Source of the DNA: Bdellovibrionaceae bacterium UBA2339
GTDB taxonomy: Bacteria; Bdellovibrionota; Bdellovibrionia; Bdellovibrionales; JAMPXM01
Assembly: GCA_002344785.1 (NCBI GenBank)
Contig: DDUL01000033.1
Location: 116,538 to 180,537, forward strand
Length of the DNA stretch: 64,000 nt
Direction: 5' to 3'
Positions 43,922-52,280 of the stretch are shown here, one piece after another (the stretch's first letter is position 1; the number at the start of each line of letters is the position of its first letter). Made by a program: the position numbers and the translations under genes. The notes beneath the pieces are model-generated. The model did no database searches, was not told the origin of the DNA, and worked only from the letters and a program-made list of their open reading frames with translations.

Positions 43922-45280
43922 TTATCGGCACCCCAAAGACGCCCTCACGCTTTGCCCCGGATATCGCAGACCGCTGCGGTCAAACACCGATTCCAAGACT
44001 TCGCCCACATCACGATGCTTGGCTTTCGGGGTCTGTGGCGCATCCACAAAACTCAAGCCTCGCAGACCGCGCTCCCATCGAGTCCGCATCGCCAATGGCG
44101 TCGCCGACACAGCCTGAACCACACCGCGGCCGCTTCGGCCTCGGCCAACTGCCACATGCAGCGAAATACTCGCTCGTCGCTCAAGAATTCCTTGCCCACT
44201 CACAAAGTTGCCGAGCGAATAAAGAACCAAGGCCTCACGGCCATCCGCTGAAATGATTTTTTGCCAAGGTTGCACGACGTGCGGGTGCGCGCCGACGACG
44301 AGATCCGCGCCCGCATCGACCATTCGTCGGGCGCCCAAAATTTGATGCATGCGCGGTGAGTGTTCGTATTCTTCGCCCCAATGTGGATTCACGACAATCA
44401 AGTCGATGCTCGAGTCCGCGCGCAAAGCTTGCAGCTCGCGATTGAGATCCCCACTCAACTCCCCGCCTCGACTAAAGCAATGTAGCACCTGCGTTCGGCG
44501 ATTCGGAATTCCATTTGTCATCTCCGCGCAGCCGACAAACGCGATTCGCAAGCCCTTCGAAGTGAGGACCCGATGCCAAGGGCGCGTTGCGCCTACGGAC
44601 TCTCGCGTGCCGGTAAACGGAAGCTGAACGCGATCCAATTCGCGAATGGTCAGGTCCGCACCAATCGCGCGGCGATCCAAAGAATGATTGTTCGAAGTCG
44701 ACACAATATCGAAACCTGAATCTTTTAAGTCATCTGCAAGTCGTGCGGGGTAATTGAAGAGCGGGAAGTCCGAAAAGACTTCCCCGTCATACTCTTGGCG
44801 AAAATGCTGTTGAAGTTGCCCTGAGCGGGTCACTCCTGGAGCAATCGGCCCTTCCAAATTGGCATATGAAATGTCGATCTCCGGTCCTGTGATCGACTCC
44901 TCGACATCCCGCCAAAGCGAACGGAAGCCCGACGGCTCTGAGAAACCTTGGCGCAACAATGGCTCATGCAATAACAAATCACCAACAAAACTCAGAATGA
45001 CTGAGTCGCGAGAATCGCAGGTGGAATTCGGCGAAGTTTGGGATCCGATACTTTGTGCCGTTGCAGCGGCGGCTCCATTGAAGAGTGGACGCGCCGTTGG
45101 GGATGCGGGTCGAACAGCTCGCTTGGGTGTTTGTGCCGATGCAGATTCGATGAATTGGCACAGCGTGAGCCCACAAGCCAAAAGCCCAAGCGAAGTTCTT
45201 AGAACTTGGCCAACTCTTTCCCTTTTCGTCTGCTGAAATGGTATTCGGGCACAGGATGGCTTGCTCGCATTCAACAACAT
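43922..45280 (-). CDS. Secreted CapA-family metallophosphoesterase-like protein
   Basis: A 452-residue protein with a probable signal peptide (SLGLLACGLTLCQFIESASA). The CapA domain shows FVGDLLLHEP, YANLEGPIAP, STSNNHSLDRR, PHWGEEYEHSP and VGAHPHVVQPW, the metal-binding Asp, Asn and His positions of the calcineurin-like fold. CapA proteins occur in poly-gamma-glutamate and polysaccharide systems. No PgsBC-type ligase was seen nearby, so poly-gamma-glutamate synthesis is not implied. The ATG at 45280 has GGAG 5 bases upstream. Confidence 0.88.
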   Translation of the reverse strand: MLLNASKPSCARIPFQQTKRERVGQVLRTSLGLLACGLTLCQFIESASAQTPKRAVRPASPTARPLFNGAAAATAQSIGSQTSPNSTCDSRDSVILSFVGDLLLHEPLLRQGFSEPSGFRSLWRDVEESITGPEIDISYANLEGPIAPGVTRSGQLQQHFRQEYDGEVFSDFPLFNYPARLADDLKDSGFDIVSTSNNHSLDRRAIGADLTIRELDRVQLPFTGTRESVGATRPWHRVLTSKGLRIAFVGCAEMTNGIPNRRTQVLHCFSRGGELSGDLNRELQALRADSSIDLIVVNPHWGEEYEHSPRMHQILGARRMVDAGADLVVGAHPHVVQPWQKIISADGREALVLYSLGNFVSGQGILERRASISLHVAVGRGRSGRGVVQAVSATPLAMRTRWERGLRGLSFVDAPQTPKAKHRDVGEVLESVFDRSGLRYPGQSVRASLGCR

Positions 45281-45520
45281 GACAACTCCAACGGTTCGAG
45301 TCGATCCCCTTCATAGAAGGATCGGCATCGAGAGCGGCACCCACGGATCGGTGGAATGACTTTAGACCGCAGAGCTCACATTCAATCTTCGCGCTCAGCT
45401 CAAATCGACGACATTGGATTCCACGTGAATTTGGAAGGTCATTTTTACTCTGCTTAGAAAATTCCCTAACCTACGAAGACGCCGAGATCCTTGGACCTTC
45501 GGAATCCGACGCCCTGATCA

Positions 45521-46447
45521 TCAAGGTCGAGGCAAACATGTGCATTGCACTTCGCCAGTGTCCTTACGCGAACACGCAAGAAAGGCCCCTTTGGGATAGG
45601 CCTGCAGGTCGTAAATCAAACCGTTGCGACGCAAAACTTGAATGCCCGCACCTGAAGCAAAGCTCCACTTTTCGTGCAGTTCCTCTTCCAAAAGCTCACC
45701 CTGTGATCGAAACAACTCTAGCCCCGAAGAACTGATCTCCACACCCTCCAGGGCCTGAAGTCCCTTAGGAAAGGGCATGACCTCCGGAAGTCCATCGCGA
45801 GCATTGACCTTAAAGAGCTTCGGTTTCAAGACTCCCCGCTCACCTTCCGGAGCCGCTTGCAACCGCCACTCTTCTCCAGATCTACGAATCGAAACATTGA
45901 CGAGACTCAGTTGTCTGCGAATCCGCGAAGACTTTTGCTGGGCTGTCTGCAACGGCATAACGGCCATCCATGCCGACTCCATCGTCACAAGCTCAGACTT
46001 CAAATCAAGCAACCGAAAGGCATCATCACCTTGAGTGCATTGGGAAATAGTTTGGCGAACTTCGCTTGATAGCGGCAACTCGGCGACTTGCTCAGGCAGT
46101 CGATCGCGAAGCTCTTCAGGCGGCTTCGTCCAATCATCTTCCCCAGGAGGTGGAGTCGGCTGGGTCTTAGTTAGTAACCCCAATTCAGCCAAACGCTTTC
46201 TTTCCTGTTCGGCGCGCTGATCTAGACTCTTCCATCCGTAGAACAAGACCCCGGCAATCACCAACATACCCAAGATTCGACGCAACAAGGGCCAATCAGC
46301 TTGAAGACGTTGAATCCGGCGCATCTCGCGCTTTTCCATGCGCATGCGCTTGAATTCTTCGATCTTCTCTCGATTGCGAATATCTTCTTCGTCCGACAAT
46401 TCTGGCTCCCTGGCTCCCTGGCTCCCCGGCGACCGGGCCACCCACAT
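45521..46447 (-). CDS. Single-span membrane protein, unknown function
   Basis: About 308 residues. An N-terminal charged cytoplasmic part (rich in Glu, Arg and Met) precedes one span (ILGMLVIAGVLFYGW) and a periplasmic domain ending in CTCLPRP, with Cys pairs (SQCTQG, ACSRKD). No family was recognised. The start is uncertain: ATGs at 46459 and 46447 are close together and the frame is open to 46498. The N-terminal coding part carries a triple 8-base repeat, listed separately, whose length change would alter the frame. Confidence 0.65.
   Translation of the reverse strand: MWVARSPGSQGAREPELSDEEDIRNREKIEEFKRMRMEKREMRRIQRLQADWPLLRRILGMLVIAGVLFYGWKSLDQRAEQERKRLAELGLLTKTQPTPPPGEDDWTKPPEELRDRLPEQVAELPLSSEVRQTISQCTQGDDAFRLLDLKSELVTMESAWMAVMPLQTAQQKSSRIRRQLSLVNVSIRRSGEEWRLQAAPEGERGVLKPKLFKVNARDGLPEVMPFPKGLQALEGVEISSSGLELFRSQGELLEEELHEKWSFASGAGIQVLRRNGLIYDLQAYPKGAFLACSRKDTGEVQCTCLPRP
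46402..46425 (-). repeat. Three tandem copies of an 8-base unit inside a coding region
   Basis: CTGGCTCC repeated three times on the plus strand, coding for part of the N-terminus of the gene at 45521-46447. Eight is not a multiple of three, so gain or loss of one copy shifts the frame. Confidence 0.75.
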
Positions 46448-46590
46448 GGCCCGTCGCATTCTCGCAAGTCCAAGCCGAACCAGTCCAGACGATCTCAATT
46501 ACGCCTGCGCCAGGTTCGCACAGTCCTCATTGTGCGATGAGAATTTGAGAGTGTCGAGCCCCACGCCGATTCAATCGAAGGCAGGGCCCT

Positions 46591-46618
46591 GAGGTTCGTG
46601 AAGTGAGGTTCGTGAAGT
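46591..46618. repeat. Two tandem copies of a 14-base unit between genes
   Basis: GAGGTTCGTGAAGT twice, followed by a degenerate third copy running up to the stop codon at 46631. It fills the 3' part of the gap downstream of the papain-like gene and upstream of the membrane protein gene, where copy-number change could alter spacing. Confidence 0.75.
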
Positions 46619-46630
46619 GAGGCTCGCGCG

Positions 46631-47926
46631 TCAATAGACGGGGCAGCTCGCGGCCTTAGCCGAAGGCCCTGGTCGAAGTCCCCAACGCATCTCCAAAGTG
46701 TCGTGTGGATTGTTGGTCAGTCGCTGCGCGACGCTTGATCGATAGACTTCACCCAAAGTCAGACTCTGCCCGGCTCGAATCTCGACGGGACAAGCGTCCA
46801 CGCCCGCATTCGCCTGAAGCAAATTCTGAATTTGATCGCGCAAGCGCTGACTCACACCTGAGCCAGGATTTGCTGCGCCCGTCTCCTGATAGGCCGCCAT
46901 GAGATCATCAAAAGTTCCACGTAAGCGCTTGTCACGGCTCGGCGTCGAATAGTCATCGTACTCCGTTGCGTTCATGCAGCGCGAACCAATTCTTGTGTTG
47001 TAGGCGACGCCGTCACGAACCGCCTCCACTCGCTCGCGGGCCGCTCGACAAGCCTCATTGTAGATTCGGCTCAACTTCTGTTCCGCCGTTTCTTGAGTGG
47101 TCTGCATGCGACGCTGCAGGCTTCGAGCCCAAGTCGCTGGAGCGATCGAATACTGCTCGAGTGAGAAACCAGGAACCTCATGGACCGGTTTAAGTAAATC
47201 AGCAGGTTGCCGAAACGCACGGAAGCCTGCGTTGGTCTCAGGACGAAGCCCGTTGGGAAAGGTGAAACCAAAGGTGGGGTACTCAAATCTCTCGTACATC
47301 AGAGTTCGGGCTGGGCGTGACGCAAAGACAAGAAACGGGATCCCCGTGTTCGAAAAGTACTTGATGGTCCATGAGTGATGGCTGCTGCGATCCGTGAGCA
47401 AAAGACTTCCCGACGAGAGCGTCTGGCGATTGACCGCCACCGGGTAAGTGTCCTGCGGCAAGGAAGCTGTGCTGCCAATGTTGAAAATCAAAAATGCAAA
47501 TTGTCGAACCCGCTGAGCCTCCGGCAAATGATCCCATCGAGTCATCGCCTGCGTCACCAGCTGACCACGAGAGCTTGTGGAGTCCTTCATCGCGAACGGA
47601 AGCTTGTGAAGGTAGGCAAAATACATTCGCATCATGTAGACGGCATCAGCACAATCCATCTTTACATTTTGCAGGGGGCCTGGACCTACGAAAATGTCCT
47701 TATTCCAATCCGACTCAACCCACTGCTGATAGCGAGCTTCCCAATTGGCATCCCAGGTCTCGGACGCATCCCACACCGCAGCTTGAGCCGTCACCGACCA
47801 AGTCAAAACGCTGGTCATCAAGCACAACAGAATGGCGTGAAGTAGGCTTTGAGAGCTTCGCTTCAAGGCGATCTCCAAATTCACCGCTGGGCCAACTTCA
47901 AAACTCTTCTTTGCAACCTGATTCAT
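46631..47926 (-). CDS. Secreted papain-like (NlpC/transglutaminase-type) protein
   Basis: A 431-residue protein with a signal peptide (LLHAILLCLMTSVLTWSVTAQA). A Cys in VKMDCADAVYMMRMY and a His in RSSHHSWTIKY fall at the distance typical of NlpC/P60 or transglutaminase-like Cys-His hydrolases, so a peptidase or amidase role is plausible but unproven. The C-terminal part has extra Cys and an EYDDYSTP segment. ATG 47926 follows GAGGAG by 8 bases and is preferred to two earlier codons. Confidence 0.7.
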   Translation of the reverse strand: MNQVAKKSFEVGPAVNLEIALKRSSQSLLHAILLCLMTSVLTWSVTAQAAVWDASETWDANWEARYQQWVESDWNKDIFVGPGPLQNVKMDCADAVYMMRMYFAYLHKLPFAMKDSTSSRGQLVTQAMTRWDHLPEAQRVRQFAFLIFNIGSTASLPQDTYPVAVNRQTLSSGSLLLTDRSSHHSWTIKYFSNTGIPFLVFASRPARTLMYERFEYPTFGFTFPNGLRPETNAGFRAFRQPADLLKPVHEVPGFSLEQYSIAPATWARSLQRRMQTTQETAEQKLSRIYNEACRAARERVEAVRDGVAYNTRIGSRCMNATEYDDYSTPSRDKRLRGTFDDLMAAYQETGAANPGSGVSQRLRDQIQNLLQANAGVDACPVEIRAGQSLTLGEVYRSSVAQRLTNNPHDTLEMRWGLRPGPSAKAASCPVY

Positions 47927-48166
47927 ATACGCGCTCCTCGATTTCATCGACACTTTGGTCGAATGGGTGGCTCTTGAGACGGGCCGAGCCCAAAGTGGAC
48001 TTAACGAAAATCCCGAGTCTTGGCCTCGACTTCACCGAGAGAGTGAAATCCTTTGTCCTATCCTTCATGCTGAGTTGAGGCCTTCTTTCCGATTCGCGAA
48101 GGTTTTTCCATGTCCCGCGGCCGATGCGTCTTGCGCTTATCAATTCAATGATTTCCAATCTGAGAT

Positions 48167-49699
48167 GTGTCGCATTTCAGTCGTCGCGATCTTTTGACTT
48201 ATGCTCTGGGCACGGCCGCCGTGGTCGGTGGGGGTGCTTGGCTCTATCGTTCCAAGTTTCGTGAATCCAGCGCGAGCTTTCTCGCTGACGGCCCCCTAGC
48301 GCATGTTTCTGTCGAGAACTTTGCCTCAGCGATCAAGGATCTCGATGAAACTTCGTTTGTACATCAAATGCTGCGATTGATGCGGATGCACCGCCGTCCG
48401 CTGCAAATGTTTGTCGATGTTCCCGAGGACCAACTTCGACTCCACCTTGCCAACGCTTGGCGCGCATCGGGAAGCTCAAAGACCCCGCTCACACTGTCGC
48501 GCATTCCCTTTAGTGTCAAAGATAACCTCGACGTGATCGGTTTTGCGAAATCGGCAGGAACGAATCTTGGCGAGTTGCACTTTCCGCGAAAAATTCGAAC
48601 CCAAGACAGCTGGGCCGTTTCCCGGCTGAGAACTTCCGGCGGAATTCCACTTCCGTTTACCAATATGACGGAATTGGCGCTGGGGTATCACACTGAGTCC
48701 GCCAATTTGGGTTGGACTCGACATCCCTTGAATTTGCATCTGGCCCTCGGAGGCTCGAGTGGCGGAGCCGCGGCTTCCGTTGCCGCTGGTGTTTGCCCGA
48801 TCGGGCTCGCCACCGATACAGGTGGCTCAATTCGCATTCCCGCCGCGATGTGTGGGCTCTACGGCTACCGACCTTCGCGACGCCGAATTTCGCTCGATGG
48901 CGCACTTATACTTTCTGAATTGCGAGACAGCATTGGACCCATCACGAGAAGCTTTCAAGATCTCGAAGCCGCCGCAAGTGCCTTGGTCGGATTTCCCAAA
49001 ACGAGTGGCCTAACGAGTTTGAAAAGTTTGAGCTTTCACTTTGATCAGAGTCTCAAGATGGAGCCCGAAGTTCGAGATATGCTTTCAGCTTGTGAGCTGA
49101 TGCTCAAACGCGACGGCGCCCAAATCGAGCATCATTCCCAGCTTGATACCCGATCGCTCGTTCGATGGTCGCGACGAGATATGATGTACGAAGTGGAACT
49201 CAATTTCGCCAGCCGAATTCACGACGAGTTCCAAGTTGATTGGTACAAACCAGAAGTTCAAAGCCGACTTCTCGATCGAACAAAAATCAGTTTGGCGGGG
49301 CTGCAAAAGTTCAAACAAGAAATGAAGCTCGACCTTCCAGATCGCTCTTCCTGGCTAGCTTGGGCGGAAAAGCATCGAAACGATCGCGACATGTTGGCGC
49401 AGAAGTTTTTGACCTCGATTCATCCTGATCGTCTTCGTGATGGACGAATCCTCGTGCAACCTGCGTTGCCATTTAAGACACCCTCATTGGCGGCGAGCCT
49501 CCAAATGCGAGACTATTCAGATCGCCTGCGAACTCTACACATCATCTCACCCGTGCTGCAGGCGCCGAGCGTTGTAATTCCCGCACCTCACCCACATGCA
49601 TTGGGCTGTGGCGTGATGCTCACGGCCGCCCCTGGAATGGATGAACATCTCTTGAGCGTCGCTAGTCGGCTCACTCAACTTTGGACACAAGGCGAATGA
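48167..49699 (+). CDS. Tat-exported amidase-signature enzyme
   Basis: A 510-residue protein. The N-terminus SRRDLLTYALGTAAVVGGGAWL is a Tat signal. The amidase domain has Lys in FSVKDNLDV, the cis-Ser/Ser pair in GGSSGGAAAS and TDTGGSIRIPA with the nucleophilic Ser, so all three catalytic residues are present. It would hydrolyse a carboxamide in the periplasm; the substrate is unknown. The start is GTG at 48167. It is divergent from the papain-like gene (240-base gap) and convergent with the aldehyde-dehydrogenase-like gene. Confidence 0.88.
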   Translation: MSHFSRRDLLTYALGTAAVVGGGAWLYRSKFRESSASFLADGPLAHVSVENFASAIKDLDETSFVHQMLRLMRMHRRPLQMFVDVPEDQLRLHLANAWRASGSSKTPLTLSRIPFSVKDNLDVIGFAKSAGTNLGELHFPRKIRTQDSWAVSRLRTSGGIPLPFTNMTELALGYHTESANLGWTRHPLNLHLALGGSSGGAAASVAAGVCPIGLATDTGGSIRIPAAMCGLYGYRPSRRRISLDGALILSELRDSIGPITRSFQDLEAAASALVGFPKTSGLTSLKSLSFHFDQSLKMEPEVRDMLSACELMLKRDGAQIEHHSQLDTRSLVRWSRRDMMYEVELNFASRIHDEFQVDWYKPEVQSRLLDRTKISLAGLQKFKQEMKLDLPDRSSWLAWAEKHRNDRDMLAQKFLTSIHPDRLRDGRILVQPALPFKTPSLAASLQMRDYSDRLRTLHIISPVLQAPSVVIPAPHPHALGCGVMLTAAPGMDEHLLSVASRLTQLWTQGE

Positions 49700-49740
49700 T
49701 GGCCCCTTGAGGCCAAATACAACGGCGAATCTTCAACGCT

Positions 49741-51159
49741 TCAGATTTGATCAGATCCCGAGCTCTGCAAGTGCACACCGCTTCGAGACAAAGTTCGCCA
49801 CACCTGCTCAATGCCATCGCCAGAGTGCCCGCTTTGCTTGAGTCCTGGTGCCTCCATCAACGCCAATGCCGGCCAAATGCTCTTGTGATCAATTTGTGAA
49901 ACCTGTGACCAACTGACCCAGCGTGCAGCCTCGATCTTCTCGGCCACGCGACGGGCTCGCGACGGATCCGGATGCAACACATAGCCCGCTAGCGCTAGGG
50001 GTGAGGTGTTGGCGTACTTCAATGCTTCATGCTGATACTTGAACGATGCAGCTGTGACCCACGGCCCGGCCAACTCCTCCTGCTGGAGTGTTGAACAGTT
50101 GGTGAGGTCGCGAATCAGCGTCGGTTGAGGCGCGATTTGTCGATCCGCACTGCCCGTCACTAATTTCCCTGTCTCAGAAAGCGCCATGTGAAGTTGCAAA
50201 TAGAACTGTTCGCGAAGTCGCGGCCGCATCAATCGAACTTCGCGATCATCTTCAAAGCACTTGGCCAAGGCATCCAAAAGCGGCTTGTAGGAAGTCTCCT
50301 GGACAAACAGGCGCGAAGGACGAAAGGGTCCAAGATTTTGGTAGTCCAACAACAGCGGCGTCAACTTCTTGGCCAACTCGGTGACGTCAAATCCATCGAA
50401 AATCACGATGGGGTTGCGACCACTTCCGGAGAAATGAAAGCGTTTTCCGAACTCCGCAACCACAGGAGAAATACGAAGAGCCACTTCCGTCGATCCGACA
50501 AAGACAATCGTATTAATTCCCGGATGCCTCACCATGCTTTCGCCGACAGCATCTCCCGTCGGAGCTTGGCCTCGACCAAAAAGTATGGCCACCAGGGCTG
50601 CGGGAACTCCACCTGCCGTCAAACTGTGCTGAAAACCTTCGGCGAGGACTCGGGCAATTCGCGGAGTCTGTGAGCTTGGCTTCACGACAACGGCGTTGCC
50701 CGCGGCGAGTGCCACCCAAACACGTCGACAAATGTGAAACATCGGATCGGTCGCGCCCAAGATCACGCCGACAGTTCCGACTGGCAAACTCGCCCGATTA
50801 AGCAAACCTTCAATCTGCTTGAGGCAAATCATGGTCGACAAAAAAGAAAGCTCGGCGCTTCGCTGACTTTGACCTGTATCCGCTCGCTGGGCCTCCATGA
50901 TCAGCGTGCGGTGTCGGTCCAACCACTCCACAAAGATCTGAAAGCTCCGTAGCCAACGCTCACGTCTCGCCTCTTCGGGTTCCTTCAGCCAACTCATGTT
51001 ACTGCGATTGATCGACGCAATCGCTTGCACCACATCAAGAAGCTTCGAGTCAGACACCAAAGCCTCTTCCACAGACTCGCCGAGCGATCGCTGCACGAAA
51101 GTTAGGCCATCTTGTGACGGCTTCCACTCTCCACCTATGAGATTCAAAATAGACTGCAT
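49741..51159 (-). CDS. Aldehyde-dehydrogenase-fold protein lacking the catalytic residues
   Basis: A 472-residue ALDH-superfamily protein. The NAD-binding part is recognisable: ALAAGNAVVVKPSSQTP retains the cofactor Lys and VFVGSTEVAL is intact. But the nucleophile region reads NLGPFRPSRLF where active enzymes have GQxC, so the Cys is missing; the general-base Glu of the ELGGK motif is also missing (FSGSGRNP), and the usual PWNFP reads ATDPMF. The later QQEELAGPW Glu is kept. I infer a non-dehydrogenase or a pseudoenzyme. It is divergent from the GIY-YIG gene with 29 bases between starts. Confidence 0.85.
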   Translation of the reverse strand: MQSILNLIGGEWKPSQDGLTFVQRSLGESVEEALVSDSKLLDVVQAIASINRSNMSWLKEPEEARRERWLRSFQIFVEWLDRHRTLIMEAQRADTGQSQRSAELSFLSTMICLKQIEGLLNRASLPVGTVGVILGATDPMFHICRRVWVALAAGNAVVVKPSSQTPRIARVLAEGFQHSLTAGGVPAALVAILFGRGQAPTGDAVGESMVRHPGINTIVFVGSTEVALRISPVVAEFGKRFHFSGSGRNPIVIFDGFDVTELAKKLTPLLLDYQNLGPFRPSRLFVQETSYKPLLDALAKCFEDDREVRLMRPRLREQFYLQLHMALSETGKLVTGSADRQIAPQPTLIRDLTNCSTLQQEELAGPWVTAASFKYQHEALKYANTSPLALAGYVLHPDPSRARRVAEKIEAARWVSWSQVSQIDHKSIWPALALMEAPGLKQSGHSGDGIEQVWRTLSRSGVHLQSSGSDQI

Positions 51160-51188
51160 AAGTTATTCGTGCCACGCTTCCTGAAGAA

Positions 51189-52280
51189 ATGGAACGTCAA
51201 CCTGAACTCTCAGAGCCTAACTTAATCGGCGAAAGTGCGGATTCAAACTCCGAGAGCATGGGCGCCGAAGGCGAAACTCACGGTGAAGAATGGCCACGCG
51301 GCGAGCAGCTTCGCCTCTTTCAGATTGAGAATCCGCTCAAGCGGCGTTTGGATCGAGAGTTCCTCCGAGGCATTCCGCGATCTCCGGGCGTCTATTGGAT
51401 GCTCGACGAAAAAGGCAAATTACTTTACGTCGGCAAAGGCAAAGATCTCAAAGCCAGGCTCACCTCCTACCGATCAGCCAAAGTTCAAGACGTTTCTCAT
51501 CGCCTCATGCGGCTTCTTTTTGCAACGGCGGAGATCCGATTTCGCGAAACGCCTAATGAAAAGTCAGCGCTCATCTGCGAAAACGAACTCTTGCGACTGC
51601 TCAAACCCCCGTGCAATCGCGTGGGCACACAAACTCACAAAAGTGCCTCTTGGATCATTCGTGAAATGCCTCGATCCTGGAGGCTTGAACTCGTCTTTCA
51701 ACTGCCTGAACTTCACTCGCCCACAGGCCTCAGCGATCGCGACTCTGAAGATCGGCGACATGAGGTCGGTGCGTTTAGAAATGTGGGCCGATGTTTGAAG
51801 GTTCACGGCGCGCTCATGCGCCAATTGTTTGGACTCATGTGGGGAGATTTTCAGATCTCGAAGTTGCCTGTTTCTCTCCTCAAAGGACCTTCTTCAATGT
51901 TGGGTGCATTTGAGGATCGTGAAGTTTCCGAGTCCTTGGCTGGCCCAAGCGAAGAGGATCGCCGAGCATTCAATTCGGGACTTCGCGAGCTCACTTGGGC
52001 TTATTTGAGTGGCATTGAGAAGTGGCCAGATTTCCCGTTTCCCAGCGAGTCCGAAGATCGATGGTCTCGGCAACTTTGGGCTCAAGACCAGCTCGAACTG
52101 CAACAAAGTTTTGATTCGACTTTCGCACCCTTTCGCCAAAGACGTGTTGCGTGGGGCTTGGATGATTTTGCGATTCCTCTCGCCATGCAAGACGATCTCA
52201 GGGTGCTTGCGGACGAGGCTGAGGTTCAGAGCGAGGCTGAGCTGGGGCATCTAAGTGACGACGAAGGGCTTCGAGATTGA
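51189..52280 (+). CDS. GIY-YIG nuclease (UvrC N-domain/Cho-like)
   Basis: A 363-residue protein with a GIY-YIG domain at about 50-145: SPGVYWMLDEKGKLLYVGKGKDLKARL (the Tyr and Arg residues), and Glu/Asn in ENELLRLLKPPCN. Such domains cut DNA on one side of a lesion in Cho/UvrC. No UvrC C-terminal RNase H-like domain is present; the C-terminal half is unrecognised. The 3' end overlaps the convergent endonuclease-like gene by 83 bases. The ATG at 51189 lies 29 bases from the divergent neighbour. Confidence 0.85.
   Translation: MERQPELSEPNLIGESADSNSESMGAEGETHGEEWPRGEQLRLFQIENPLKRRLDREFLRGIPRSPGVYWMLDEKGKLLYVGKGKDLKARLTSYRSAKVQDVSHRLMRLLFATAEIRFRETPNEKSALICENELLRLLKPPCNRVGTQTHKSASWIIREMPRSWRLELVFQLPELHSPTGLSDRDSEDRRHEVGAFRNVGRCLKVHGALMRQLFGLMWGDFQISKLPVSLLKGPSSMLGAFEDREVSESLAGPSEEDRRAFNSGLRELTWAYLSGIEKWPDFPFPSESEDRWSRQLWAQDQLELQQSFDSTFAPFRQRRVAWGLDDFAIPLAMQDDLRVLADEAEVQSEAELGHLSDDEGLRD

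Noticed and set aside
43922..45280. Poly-gamma-glutamate biosynthesis locus
   Set aside because: Only the CapA-like protein is present; no CapB/PgsB ligase or CapC is nearby.
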